Below, piece by piece: positions 25,010 through 33,403 of a DNA stretch of 64,000 bases; positions within the stretch are counted from its first letter, which is position 1, and each line of letters opens with the position of its first letter. The stretch comes from Microvirga rosea. Lineage in GTDB: Bacteria; Pseudomonadota; Alphaproteobacteria; Rhizobiales; Beijerinckiaceae. Both the position numbers and the translations under genes were made by a program. The stretch is taken from contig NZ_JAJDOP010000004.1 of the NCBI RefSeq assembly GCF_020595095.1, positions 425,705 through 489,704 on the forward strand. The letters run 5' to 3'. The notes beneath the pieces are model-generated. The model was not told where the DNA came from. It searched no databases and saw only the letters and a list, made by a program, of their open reading frames with translations.

Positions 25010-26170
25010 ATGCGCCTCTCGATCATTTCATCCGCCGTCATTGCGGCCCTCGTCGGGTTCGGCAGCACGATCGCCATCATCATCGCCGCGGCCCACGCGG
25101 TGGGAGCCGATGCGGCGCAGACAACCTCTTGGGTCGCCGCCCTTTGCCTGAGCATGGCGGCGACGAGCGGCTTCCTGAGTGTCCGGTACCGTATTCCCGT
25201 GGTCACGGCGTGGTCGACGCCCGGAGCGGCGCTCATCGCAGCCTCGAGCGGCATCTCGGTAAACGCGGCCGTGGGCGCCTTTCTTCTGGCAGGAGCGCTC
25301 ATCGTCCTCGCCGCGGCCTTCAAGCCCTTCGGCCGGCTGATCGAGAAAATCCCGACGGCGATCGCGGCGGCCATGTTGGCGGGGATCCTGATCCGCTTCG
25401 TGATGGCGGTGTTCGAGAGCGCGCAAGGCGCCCCAAAGCTGGTCCTGCCGCTGGTGGCCATCTTCCTGGTCGCCCGACTGTTCAATCCTGCCCTGGCCGT
25501 GCTGGCCGTCCTGTTCATTGGCCTCGGCCTCGCGTTCGGCAACGGCTCGGCCCATCTGCCCGCCACCGGAATCGATCCTTCGTCGCTGGTGTTCGTCCCC
25601 CCTGTCTTCGAACCTACCGTGCTGATCGGCCTGGGCCTGCCGCTCTTTCTGGTGACGATGGCATCGCAGAACCTGCCCGGCTTTGCGGTGCTCCGCGCCT
25701 CCGGCTATACGCCGCCTTCGCGGCCAATCCTGGCCGTCACCGGCCTCGCATCCGTCGTCAGCGCCCTCTTCGGCGCCCACACGAGCAATCTGGCCGCCAT
25801 CTCGGCGGCCATCTGCACCGGTCCGGACACCCATCCGGATCCTCGCAAGCGTTGGCTCGTGGGGCCCTTCTATGCCTTGTCCTACCTGCTTTTCGCCGTG
25901 TTCAGCGGCGGCCTGATCGCCCTGATGGCGGCTTTGCCGCCGGAGCTGATCAAGACGGTGGCGGGGCTTGCCCTGATGGGTGCTTTCACTGGAGCCCTGA
26001 GTTCCGCCCTTTCCGACGAGTTCAAGCGTTTTCCGGCGGTTCTCACCCTGGCGGTGACCGCTTCGGGCCTGTCCCTGTTCGGGATCGGCTCCGCCTTCTG
26101 GGGCCTCGCGGCCGGACTCGTGGCCCTCGCCCTCGACGAAGCGGCCTTGCGGATGCGCAAACACCCCTGA
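25010..26170 (+). CDS. benE: BenE family benzoate/proton symporter-like transporter
   Basis: 386 residues with about eleven hydrophobic segments and the BenE features: FGSTIAIIIAAAHAVGADAAQTTSWVAALCLSMA at the N-terminus, VTAWSTPGAALIAA, MASQNLPGFAVLRASGY, and GAHTSNLAAISAAICTGPD. BenE proteins are inner-membrane transporters linked to benzoate uptake, but many members lie, as here, away from any aromatic-degradation genes, so the substrate is not certain. It diverges from uvrC across 110 bp. Confidence 0.88.
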   Translation: MRLSIISSAVIAALVGFGSTIAIIIAAAHAVGADAAQTTSWVAALCLSMAATSGFLSVRYRIPVVTAWSTPGAALIAASSGISVNAAVGAFLLAGALIVLAAAFKPFGRLIEKIPTAIAAAMLAGILIRFVMAVFESAQGAPKLVLPLVAIFLVARLFNPALAVLAVLFIGLGLAFGNGSAHLPATGIDPSSLVFVPPVFEPTVLIGLGLPLFLVTMASQNLPGFAVLRASGYTPPSRPILAVTGLASVVSALFGAHTSNLAAISAAICTGPDTHPDPRKRWLVGPFYALSYLLFAVFSGGLIALMAALPPELIKTVAGLALMGAFTGALSSALSDEFKRFPAVLTLAVTASGLSLFGIGSAFWGLAAGLVALALDEAALRMRKHP

Positions 26171-26234
26171 TCTGGACGTGGAGAGCCGTTAAGCTTAATA
26201 CTCTGTTACCAAAACAGAGGTTGGAGGGGGGCTC

Positions 26235-26750
26235 ATGGCTCGGATCAAGCAGACTGGACAGATGGCTGCCGTGGCGATGACCATGCTGCTCGGCGCGTGC
26301 CAGACCGATTCCCTCTCCTCCGGCTCGCCCGAGGGCGTTCCGATCGCCCTCGAGAGCATCGACGGCGCCGCACCCCCGGTTCGTACGGCCCTGATCAACG
26401 AGCTCACCACCGCCGCGGCCGACCGGAAGGTCGCGCTAGTCGGATCGACGGCCGAGGCCCGCTATCGGGTGCGCGGCTATCTGTCCACCCAGACCGTGAA
26501 GGGCGAGACCAAGGTTGCCTATGTGTGGGACGTGTTCGATTCGGAGAACAGGCGTGCCAAGCGCCTTGAGGGGACAAGCCCCGCCAAGGTTGCGGGCAAG
26601 GCCATATCCGCGTCCGACAAGGAGGCTCTCGCCAAGCTGGCTAGCGCCAGCATGGACGAAATCGCTCAATTTCTGAGCGATGCCCGCTCCGGCGCCCCGA
26701 TCCGGACGGCGGCGGCCAGCATCGACGGCGAGGCTGTTGCGGCGCAGTAA
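26235..26750 (+). CDS. Putative lipoprotein, 171 aa
   Basis: 171 residues. The signal sequence ends in lipobox LLGAC with the lipid-anchored Cys at 22, so it should be a membrane-anchored periplasmic lipoprotein. The rest is mixed polar sequence (VRTALINELTTAAADRKVALVG, ARYRVRGYLSTQTVKGETKVAYVWDVFD, KEALAKLASASMDEIAQFL) with no recognised enzyme motif. A GGAGGGGG ribosome site lies 5 nt before the ATG. A 7-bp dyad (CTCTGTT, 5-nt loop) lies at 26201-26219, which may be regulatory or end benE transcription. Confidence 0.75.
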   Translation: MARIKQTGQMAAVAMTMLLGACQTDSLSSGSPEGVPIALESIDGAAPPVRTALINELTTAAADRKVALVGSTAEARYRVRGYLSTQTVKGETKVAYVWDVFDSENRRAKRLEGTSPAKVAGKAISASDKEALAKLASASMDEIAQFLSDARSGAPIRTAAASIDGEAVAAQ

Positions 26751-26905
26751 CGGACGGCGAACAACGCAGAAAAGCGTCGAACTGCGGCTTTGCGTGTATT
26801 GTGACGGTTTCCTATCGCTGCTAAGACGCAAGCGCCTTGCCGCACAAGGGCAACAACGTCACGCGGGAGGCTCATCAGGTCACTCTTAGAGCCAAAGATG
26901 CGTTC

Positions 26906-27838
26906 ATGAAGCTTGTCGCGGGAAATTCCAACCGTCCGCTGGCAGAGGCCATCTCCGCCTACCTCAACGTTCCGCTCGCCAGATGTCAGGTGAAGCGCTT
27001 CGCCGACATGGAAGTGTTCGTCGAAATCCAGGAAAACGTGCGCGGCGAGGACGTGTTCGTGATCCAGTCGACGTCGTTTCCGGCAAACGACCACCTGATG
27101 GAACTGCTCATTATCATCGATGCGCTGCGCCGCTCCTCGGCCCGGCGCATCACGGCGGTGATCCCCTATTTCGGCTATGCCCGCCAGGACCGTAAACCCG
27201 GCCCTCGCACCCCGATCTCGGCCAAGCTGGTCTCCAACCTCATCACCCATGCGGGCGCCGACCGGGTGCTGACTCTCGATCTCCACGCGGGGCAGATCCA
27301 GGGCTTCTTCGACATTCCGGTCGACAACCTCTTCGCCGCGCCGATCATGGCCCGCGATGTGAAGGAACGTCTCGACGGCGGCGACCGCATGGTGGTCTCC
27401 CCGGATGTCGGCGGCGTGGTGCGCGCCAGGGCCCTGGCCAAGCGGATCGATGCGCCGCTCGCCATCGTCGACAAGCGCCGCGAACGGCCAGGTGAGTCGG
27501 AGGTGATGAACATCATCGGCGACGTCCATGGCCGCTCCTGCATCCTTCTGGACGACATCGTCGATTCGGGTGGGACCCTGGTGAACGCGGCGGATGCTCT
27601 CTTGGCCAACGGCGCCAAGGAGGTCTATGCCTATATCACCCACGGCGTCCTCTCGGGCGGCGCCGTCTCGCGCATCGCGAATTCCAAGCTCAAGGAGCTC
27701 GTGATCACGGACTCGATCATGCCGACCGAGGCCGTGAAGGTCGCCCACAACATCCGCGTCGTGCCGATCGCCCAGCTGATGGGCGAAGCCATCGGCCGCA
27801 CCGCCACGGAAAGCTCGGTGTCGAGCCTGTTCGACTAG
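26906..27838 (+). CDS. prs: Ribose-phosphate pyrophosphokinase (PRPP synthetase)
   Basis: 310 residues from the ATG at 26906 ([16 protein letters not shown]), the normal class I length; the frame to 26837 would add an untypical tail. It makes PRPP from ribose 5-phosphate and ATP for purine, pyrimidine, His and Trp synthesis and for salvage. Signatures: [44 protein letters not shown] (ATP and catalytic flexible loop), [15 protein letters not shown], and the PRPP-binding loop [14 protein letters not shown]. Its product is used by apt at 34487. Confidence 0.97.
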   Translation: MKLVAGNSNRPLAEAISAYLNVPLARCQVKRFADMEVFVEIQENVRGEDVFVIQSTSFPANDHLMELLIIIDALRRSSARRITAVIPYFGYARQDRKPGPRTPISAKLVSNLITHAGADRVLTLDLHAGQIQGFFDIPVDNLFAAPIMARDVKERLDGGDRMVVSPDVGGVVRARALAKRIDAPLAIVDKRRERPGESEVMNIIGDVHGRSCILLDDIVDSGGTLVNAADALLANGAKEVYAYITHGVLSGGAVSRIANSKLKELVITDSIMPTEAVKVAHNIRVVPIAQLMGEAIGRTATESSVSSLFD

Positions 27839-27863
27839 GAATACATCCGAAGGATTGGGCCTG

Positions 27864-27887
27864 ACGCTTCGGCCGCCGCCGAAGCGT
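27864..27887 (+). terminator. Probable terminator hairpin after prs
   Basis: A 10-bp stem (ACGCTTCGGC) with a 4-nt loop lies 25 nt after the prs stop. The trailing sequence is not T-rich, so termination is likely but not certain. Confidence 0.55.
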
Positions 27888-27914
27888 TCAGCATCGTCAA
27901 GCTCATCTGGTCCG

Positions 27915-27950
27915 CCTATGTTCCGTTGCATCATATCAACGGAACATAGG
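27915..27950. promoter_or_regulatory. Perfect 36-bp inverted repeat before the flavin reductase gene
   Basis: CCTATGTTCCGTTG, an 8-nt spacer (CATCATAT), then the exact complement. The dyad ends 5 nt before the ATG at 27956, so it overlaps the leader and ribosome site. Length, perfection and place suggest a regulator operator or an RNA hairpin masking translation start. No T-run follows, so it is not a usual terminator. Confidence 0.65.
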
Positions 27951-27955
27951 TAACC

Positions 27956-28606
27956 ATGATTTGCCCTCCCGATGCCGCTATTCCCTCGCACCGCGTGATT
28001 GAGCCGCCGGTTCTCTATGTCGGGACGCCGGTCGCCCTGATTACGACCCTGAATTTCGACGGCACTCCCAACATTTCGCCCATGTCATCCGCCTGGGCGT
28101 TGAACGACCGGGTCGTTCTTGGAATGGCGACCGGAGGGCAAGGGAGCGAAAATGCGATTCGCGAGGGCGAATGCGTCATTAATTTCGCCCCTGCCGACCT
28201 GTGGGAGAAGGTTGAACGCCTCGCCCGAACGACAGGTCGCGATCCGGTTCCCGCATACAAGGCCGCTTCAGGTTACCATCATGAGCCGCGCAAGTTCGAG
28301 GCGGCGGGCCTTACGCCCCTTCCCTCGGACCTTGTCCGCCCGCCGCGCATTGCCGAATGCCCGCTGCAATTCGAGGCCCGCATCGTGGCCGCCCATGCGC
28401 CGGGCGGAGGCCCTTGGGAGATCGGCTGCGAACATTCCTTCGCAATCATCGAGACAAAGGTCGAGCGCGTGCACGCCCATGACGACGTGACGATTGCGGG
28501 AACGAATTATATCGACGTCAGCCGCTGGCAGCCCCTGCTCTACGTCTTCAGGCATTATGTGGCATCAGGCACGGATCTTGGGCGCACGTTCAAGGCACAG
28601 GTCTGA
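27956..28606 (+). CDS. Flavin reductase-like FMN-binding domain protein
   Basis: 216 residues. The split-barrel FMN-binding fold is indicated by VLYVGTPVALITTLNFDGTPNISPMSSAWALNDRVVLGM, then ENAIREGECVINF, and a later FEARIVAAHAP and FAIIETKVERVHA. Such proteins supply reduced flavin or reduce small substrates, or bind flavin as sensors. The substrate is unknown. It is a single gene with its own dyad operator just upstream and no obvious operon partner. Confidence 0.82.
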   Translation: MICPPDAAIPSHRVIEPPVLYVGTPVALITTLNFDGTPNISPMSSAWALNDRVVLGMATGGQGSENAIREGECVINFAPADLWEKVERLARTTGRDPVPAYKAASGYHHEPRKFEAAGLTPLPSDLVRPPRIAECPLQFEARIVAAHAPGGGPWEIGCEHSFAIIETKVERVHAHDDVTIAGTNYIDVSRWQPLLYVFRHYVASGTDLGRTFKAQV

Positions 28607-28618
28607 CCCGTCAGGTCC

Positions 28619-28652
28619 TGATGGGAACGCTCACCTCCGGGCCTTCCCATCA
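28619..28652. repeat. Inverted repeat between convergent genes
   Basis: TGATGGGAA and its complement are 16 nt apart. It lies in the 92-bp gap between the flavin reductase and PepSY protein genes. It may act as a terminator, although no T-run follows. Confidence 0.3.
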
Positions 28653-28698
28653 TGGATCGTCGCCCGTGCGGCCAAATTTTCCAACGCGACAGGCTTTC

Positions 28699-29628
28699 TC
28701 AGGCCTGACCTGAAACCTGCGGCTTTCCCCGCAGCACCGTTCTGCCGGCCCTGCGCCTGAAGGTGCGGCGTCCCCAGATCAGCAGGCCCGTCGCCATCAG
28801 GCCGACCATGACCAATGCGATCGCGGCGTTCATCAGGCCGGAAAACACCCCGGCAAAGTTGCCCTCGTGGATCAGGCGGGGCCAGTTCTGGCCGGCAGGG
28901 ACCACCCCGGTGGGCGTGACCGCATAGGTCTGGGCCATGCCGCCCTCGTCGATGCGCGCCATGGTGCGGCCGCCGATCGTTCGGATCCAGTTGAGGCGCG
29001 AAAGGTCGTGATCCGCTCCCACCATCCTGACCGCATCGATCAGCGGAACGGGGGCGAAGCGAGGGGCCTCCATGCTCGAGAGGGTCACCCCATGGGCCAG
29101 GAACAGACCCGTCAGGGGACTAATGATCAGAAGGGGCAGAAACGACCACGCTGCCCCCTTGTGCCATCCCGACAGGGTGTTGCGGATGCGCGGCCATCCC
29201 ATGAGGATCCCCAGCAGCATCAGAACCAGCATCGCATAGGTGGACAGGGTCACGAGCCATCCCGCATTGATCAGAAGGGTTTCGTGCAGGCGGCGGGAGG
29301 TCAGGAAGAAGCCCGGCAAGGCGGCGCCCTGTTGGACGACCTGCCCGGTGGAGACGTCCACCAGCACGGATGCTGCTCCGCGCTGGGTCACGGCCACGGC
29401 GTTTTCATAAGGATACAGGGCGATGCCCTGGGCTTTCCCGCCCAGCTTGGACGCGGCAAGAGCCTTCTCGACCGTCCCCACGGTCACCGATCCCGGCGCG
29501 ATGCTCGCCGAGCTGACGACCGGCTCGAAGGACAGGATAAGGCCGGTTGCGATCACCACCGCGACGGGCAGGGAAAATATCAGAGAGATCCAGCGGTGGA
29601 GCCGGAGGAGATAAGCTTTGTTGAGCAT
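28699..29628 (-). CDS. PepSY-associated TM helix protein
   Basis: About 309 residues from the ATG at 29628 (MLNKAYLLRLHRWISLIF), which is the family's usual start; the frame is open to 29706. Four hydrophobic segments (WISLIFSLPVAVVIATGLIL, YAMLVLMLLGILMGWP, WSFLPLLIISPLTGLFLAHG, ALVMVGLMATGLLIWG) flank a periplasmic region. The RLHRWISL start and LHETLLIN motif are typical of PepSY-associated membrane proteins, often linked with iron reduction or uptake. No siderophore receptor is adjacent. It is convergent with the flavin reductase gene. Confidence 0.85.
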   Translation of the reverse strand: MLNKAYLLRLHRWISLIFSLPVAVVIATGLILSFEPVVSSASIAPGSVTVGTVEKALAASKLGGKAQGIALYPYENAVAVTQRGAASVLVDVSTGQVVQQGAALPGFFLTSRRLHETLLINAGWLVTLSTYAMLVLMLLGILMGWPRIRNTLSGWHKGAAWSFLPLLIISPLTGLFLAHGVTLSSMEAPRFAPVPLIDAVRMVGADHDLSRLNWIRTIGGRTMARIDEGGMAQTYAVTPTGVVPAGQNWPRLIHEGNFAGVFSGLMNAAIALVMVGLMATGLLIWGRRTFRRRAGRTVLRGKPQVSGQA

Positions 29629-29884
29629 TGTTGGTCTCGGTCTGGACAGGCCCATCTTGGCCAACCGCGCGCCGGGTTCAAATGAACAATCGTCCATGTT
29701 GCCCAAGCGGCTGAAGCCTGGCCGCCACGATCCAAAATGATTGTCATAAGGGGTCTTTGACGCTATAAGCCGCCTCGCGCCCGCTCGACACCCTTGGAGG
29801 CACGGGCGCGAACCCCATGGCCGCCCACGGTTTTCGGACCTTGGCGGCCATCGGTTTTTACACCCAATTCAAAGGACCACGACC

Positions 29885-30505
29885 ATGAGCGATATCAAGC
29901 AAATCAAGGCCGTGGCGCGCAACCGGGCCGGCAAGGGGGCCGCCCGGGCTGTTCGTCGCCAAGGCCAAGTTCCTGCCGTCATCTACGGAGGCGGCCAAGC
30001 GGCCGAGGCGATTGCCCTCGATTTCAACCAGACCAAGCAGCTGATCTTCGCCGGTCACTTCCTCACCACGATCTTCGAGATCGAGGTCGACGGCAAGAAG
30101 ACCCGGGCGATCCCGCGCGACTACCAGCTTGACCCGGTCCGCGACTTCCCGGTCCATATCGACTTCCTGCGCCTTGCAGCCGGTCAGGCCATCAAGGTCG
30201 TGGTGCCGGTGCACGTGGTCGGCCAGGAGAAGAGCCCGGGCGTGAAGCGCGGCGGCACCCTGCAGATCGTCGAGCACTCGGTGGAACTCCTCGTTCCGTC
30301 CGACGCCATTCCGGACTACATTGAGGCCTCCGTGGCCGACCTCGATATCGGCTCCTCGGTTCACCTCTCGGACATCAAGCTGCCGAACGGCGCGAAGGCC
30401 ACTTCGGCCGAGAACGTGACCCTCGTCACCGTCGTTGCCCCGTCGGGCATGAAGGAAGAGGAAGCTGCTCCGGCTGCGGCCGAGGGCGAGGCCGCCAAGG
30501 CCTGA
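29885..30505 (+). CDS. rplY: 50S ribosomal protein L25/general stress protein Ctc
   Basis: 206 residues, the long Ctc form. The N-terminal 5S rRNA-binding domain shows AVARNRAGKGAARAVRRQGQVPAVIYGGG, and a C-terminal TL5-type beta domain follows (FPVHIDFLRL, VVVPVHVVGQEKSPGVKRGG, ADLDIGSSVHLSDIKLP), with an acidic Ala/Glu tail. It binds 5S rRNA in the large subunit. It heads a run with pth and ychF, a conserved arrangement. Confidence 0.96.
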   Translation: MSDIKQIKAVARNRAGKGAARAVRRQGQVPAVIYGGGQAAEAIALDFNQTKQLIFAGHFLTTIFEIEVDGKKTRAIPRDYQLDPVRDFPVHIDFLRLAAGQAIKVVVPVHVVGQEKSPGVKRGGTLQIVEHSVELLVPSDAIPDYIEASVADLDIGSSVHLSDIKLPNGAKATSAENVTLVTVVAPSGMKEEEAAPAAAEGEAAKA

Positions 30506-30544
30506 TCCTCCTTCGCCGGGCGTCCTGCCCATCGAACGGCTTCG

Positions 30545-30575
30545 ACGCTCCGACCGCAAGGCCGGAGCGTTTCTT
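30545..30575 (+). terminator. Terminator between rplY and pth
   Basis: An 8-bp stem (ACGCTCCG) with a 10-nt loop is followed by TTCTT. It would partly end rplY transcription before pth, whose ATG lies only 17 nt further, so it may attenuate rather than stop. Confidence 0.55.
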
Positions 30576-30591
30576 ATGAAGGTGGTCCGCG

Positions 30592-31224
30592 ATGCATCTT
30601 TTCGTCGGCCTCGGAAATCCTGGTTCCCGCTACGCCCGCAACCGTCACAATATCGGTTTCATGGCGGTGGACGAGATCGTGCGCGCCCATGGCGGAATGC
30701 CGTGGCGCAAGCGCTTTCAGGCCGAGACGGCGGAAATCGTGGTCGGGGGCGAACGTGTCCTCATCCTCAAGCCGCAGACCTACATGAACGAGTCCGGTCG
30801 GGCGGTAGCGGAAGCCCAGCGCTTCTTCAAGATTCCGCTCTCCGACGTGACGGTCTTCTATGACGAGCTCGACCTGCCCCCCGCGAAGCTGCGGGTGAAG
30901 GTCGGAGGCGGCAATGCCGGGCATAACGGCCTCAGGTCGATCACCGCTCATTGCGGGAACGATTACCGGCGCGTGCGGATCGGGATCGGGCATCCGGGGC
31001 ACAAGCCCCTGGTACAGGCTCATGTGCTCGGCGACTTCGCCAAGGCTGAGGAGCCCTGGGTCGAGGACCTGACCCGGGCCATCGCCGATCACGCGGCGCT
31101 CCTCGCCAAAGGCGAGGATGCCAGCTTTCAGAATAAGATCCACCTCGCCATGGAGGCGAAGGGCTGGACGGACGTGAAACGACCCGGCGAACAGGCGGGC
31201 AAAGATAAGAGTAATGCCGGCTGA
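30592..31224 (+). CDS. pth: Peptidyl-tRNA hydrolase
   Basis: 210 residues. It frees tRNA from peptidyl-tRNA dropped by ribosomes. The active-site pattern is [27 protein letters not shown] with N9 and catalytic H19, followed by [28 protein letters not shown] (catalytic Asp) and [14 protein letters not shown] basic Lys-rich tail ends the protein. Translation of ychF begins 26 nt after its stop. Confidence 0.97.
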   Translation: MHLFVGLGNPGSRYARNRHNIGFMAVDEIVRAHGGMPWRKRFQAETAEIVVGGERVLILKPQTYMNESGRAVAEAQRFFKIPLSDVTVFYDELDLPPAKLRVKVGGGNAGHNGLRSITAHCGNDYRRVRIGIGHPGHKPLVQAHVLGDFAKAEEPWVEDLTRAIADHAALLAKGEDASFQNKIHLAMEAKGWTDVKRPGEQAGKDKSNAG

Positions 31225-31249
31225 CGCCGGCTGCGCAAGGAGCGAGGCC

Positions 31250-32347
31250 ATGGGCTTCAAGATGGGCATTGTCGGGCTGCCGAACGTGGGCAAATCGACC
31301 CTTTTCAACGCACTGACCCAGACGGCGGCGGCGCAGGCGGCGAACTATCCGTTCTGCACCATCGAGCCGAATGTGGGCGATGTCGCCGTTCCGGACGACC
31401 GTCTGGAAACGCTCGCCGGGATCGCCGGCTCGGCCCAGATCATCCCGACCCGCCTCACCTTCGTGGATATCGCCGGCCTCGTGCGGGGCGCCTCGAAGGG
31501 CGAGGGTCTCGGCAACCAGTTCCTGGCCAATATCCGCGAGGTGGATGCGATCGCCCATGTGGTGCGCTGCTTCGAGGATACGGACATCACCCATGTCGAA
31601 GGCAAGATCGATCCCATCGCCGATATCGAGACGATCGAGACCGAGCTGATGCTGGCCGACCTCGAGAGCCTGGAGAAGCGGGTGACCGCCCTCGAGAAGA
31701 AGGCCAAGGGAAACGACAAGGAAGCCAAGGAAACCCTGGACCTGGTGAACCGCTCCCTCGTGCTCCTGCGTGAAGGCAAGCCCGCCCGTCTGGTGGAGCG
31801 CAAGACCGAAGAGGAACGCCTGTTCCAGATGCTCGGCCTCCTCTCCTCCAAGCCCGTCCTTTACGTCTGCAACGTGGAGGAAGCCTCGGCCGACCAGGGC
31901 AATGGCTTTTCGGCCAAGGTCTTCGAGCGCGCGAAGGAGGAAGGCGCCAAAGCGGTCGTGGTTTCGGCGAAGATCGAGAGCGAGATCGCCGTTCTCGCCG
32001 CTGAGGAGCAGAAGGACTATCTCGACGCCATCGGCCTTGCCGAGCCGGGCCTCAACCGGGTGATCCGCGCCGGTTACGAGCTTCTCGGGCTGATCACGTA
32101 TTTCACGGTCGGCCCCAAGGAAGCGCGAGCCTGGACGATCACGAAGGGAACCCGTGCCCCCCAGGCGGCCGGCGTAATCCATACGGATTTCGAAAAGGGC
32201 TTCATCCGGGCCGAAACCATCGCCTATCCCGACTACGTCACGCTCAAGGGTGAATCCGGCGCGCGCGATGCGGGCAAGCTGCGTCTGGAAGGCAAGGAAT
32301 ATCCGGTGCAGGACGGCGACGTTCTCCACTTCCGGTTCGCCAACTGA
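31250..32347 (+). CDS. ychF: Redox-regulated ATPase YchF (OLA1 type)
   Basis: 365 residues from the ATG at 31250, chosen for its AAGGAG ribosome site 6 nt upstream; the open frame begins at 31214. The P-loop GIVGLPNVGKSTLFN lies at about 7-21 and the usual NKxD is replaced by NVEE (VCNVEEAS), which explains the ATP preference of this Obg-family member. A coiled-coil insert and a C-terminal TGS-like domain (VQDGDVLHFRFAN) follow. It binds ribosomes and is linked to stress responses. Confidence 0.96.
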   Translation: MGFKMGIVGLPNVGKSTLFNALTQTAAAQAANYPFCTIEPNVGDVAVPDDRLETLAGIAGSAQIIPTRLTFVDIAGLVRGASKGEGLGNQFLANIREVDAIAHVVRCFEDTDITHVEGKIDPIADIETIETELMLADLESLEKRVTALEKKAKGNDKEAKETLDLVNRSLVLLREGKPARLVERKTEEERLFQMLGLLSSKPVLYVCNVEEASADQGNGFSAKVFERAKEEGAKAVVVSAKIESEIAVLAAEEQKDYLDAIGLAEPGLNRVIRAGYELLGLITYFTVGPKEARAWTITKGTRAPQAAGVIHTDFEKGFIRAETIAYPDYVTLKGESGARDAGKLRLEGKEYPVQDGDVLHFRFAN

Positions 32348-32419
32348 CGGATTCGTGAACGGGCGCTTCGTCGCCCGTTCAGGCTCTTTCTGCATTTCTC
32401 CCCTCGTGGAGAACAGCCG

Positions 32420-32605
32420 ATGCAGGATTCCTTGGAAGAGATTGCCTTTACGGTCGGTGGAGCCGTCGTGTCGCCCGGCATCGGGTCGGCGGAGCTCGTG
32501 CTTGCTTTGCTGGTGGCGTTCGGCTTCCTGGGGAGCGCCTTGTACACACTCTTTCGCGGTCCGTCCGAGGGGGAGCCCTCGTTGAGGCATGAGCCTCGGG
32601 GCTGA
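32420..32605 (+). CDS. Small membrane protein, 61 aa
   Basis: 61 residues with one helix (GSAELVLALLVAFGFLGSALYTLF), an acidic N-terminus and a polar Arg/Glu C-terminus. A GGAG site lies upstream of the ATG. It fills a gap between ychF and endonuclease V on the same strand. No family is recognised. A chance frame is the alternative, although the hydrophobic segment and ribosome site favour a gene. Confidence 0.5.
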   Translation: MQDSLEEIAFTVGGAVVSPGIGSAELVLALLVAFGFLGSALYTLFRGPSEGEPSLRHEPRG

Positions 32606-32674
32606 GCCCGCAATCCGAGCGGGACCGTTTCAGGCCTTCGGGCGTTAAGGCATCAGAGTGTTCTGATCCCGCCC

Positions 32675-33343
32675 ATGCATCTTCATCACCGCCATCCCTG
32701 GAATCTCTCCCCTGCAGAAGCCATCGCCGTCCAGAAGGAGCTCAGGGCGGAGGTCGTGTCCGACCGCCCCATCGACATCGATGCGATCGAGCTGTTGGCC
32801 GGGGTGGATGTGAGCGTCAAGAACGATCAGTCCCAGGCGGCTGTCGTCGTGATGACCTATCCGGGCTTTCTTCCGGTGGAAACGGTGCTGGTGCAACGCC
32901 CCACCCCCTTCCCCTACATCCCGGGCCTCCTCAGCTTTCGCGAAGGCCCCGTGCTGGAGGAAGCCTTCGAAAAGATGAAGAGCACACCCGATGTGTTCCT
33001 GTTCGACGGCATGGGAATCGCTCATCCCCGCCGCATCGGAATCGCCAGCCACATGGGCCTTTGGCTCGAACGTCCGACGATCGGCTGTGGAAAAACTCTC
33101 CTGTGCGGGCGCTATAAGGGTCTCGCCGAGGAAAAGGGCGCAGCCGCGCCGCTGATCGACAAAGGCGAAACCATCGGCGTCGCCCTCAGAACGCGTACGG
33201 CCAAGAACCCGATGTTCATTTCGCCAGGGCATCTGGCGGATGTTGCATCAGCCGCGGCCCTGGTCCTCGCCTGCTCGCCAAAATATCGCTTGCCGGAGCC
33301 GATCCGCATGGCGCACAACGCAGCCGGACAGTTCGATCCGTGA
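32675..33343 (+). CDS. nfi: Endonuclease V (deoxyinosine 3'-endonuclease)
   Basis: 222 residues. It cuts DNA near deoxyinosine and other deaminated bases to start repair. Seen: the first Asp in LLAGVDVSV (about residue 47), the strand VETVLVQRPTPFPYIPGLLSFREGP with its catalytic Glu, DGMGIAHPRRIGIASHMG with the second Asp and conserved His, and TIGCGKTLLCG with the Lys. The common DGHG is DGMG here, but the main catalytic residues remain. It stands alone after the small membrane gene. Confidence 0.94.
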   Translation: MHLHHRHPWNLSPAEAIAVQKELRAEVVSDRPIDIDAIELLAGVDVSVKNDQSQAAVVVMTYPGFLPVETVLVQRPTPFPYIPGLLSFREGPVLEEAFEKMKSTPDVFLFDGMGIAHPRRIGIASHMGLWLERPTIGCGKTLLCGRYKGLAEEKGAAAPLIDKGETIGVALRTRTAKNPMFISPGHLADVASAAALVLACSPKYRLPEPIRMAHNAAGQFDP

Positions 33344-33360
33344 CCTCATGCGCTCGGAAA

Positions 33361-33380
33361 GGGCCGCCGGCGGCCCTCTT
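33361..33380 (+). terminator. Putative terminator after nfi
   Basis: GGGCCGCCGGCGGCCC is a perfect palindrome that folds into a strong hairpin, followed by TCTT. It lies between nfi and the MaoC gene. Confidence 0.5.
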
Positions 33381-33403
33381 CGGCTTCTGCAGACGATAAG
33401 CTG

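Noticed and set aside
25028..26280. Two long frames (378 and 383 codons) over benE
   Set aside because: They are antisense or out of frame with a clear transporter and rich in Arg, Gly and Pro, typical of shadows.
26666..27991. 441-codon minus-strand frame over prs
   Set aside because: Shadow of prs; no protein features.
30941..32590. 549-codon open frame opposite ychF
   Set aside because: Antisense to pth and ychF, with no domain signal.
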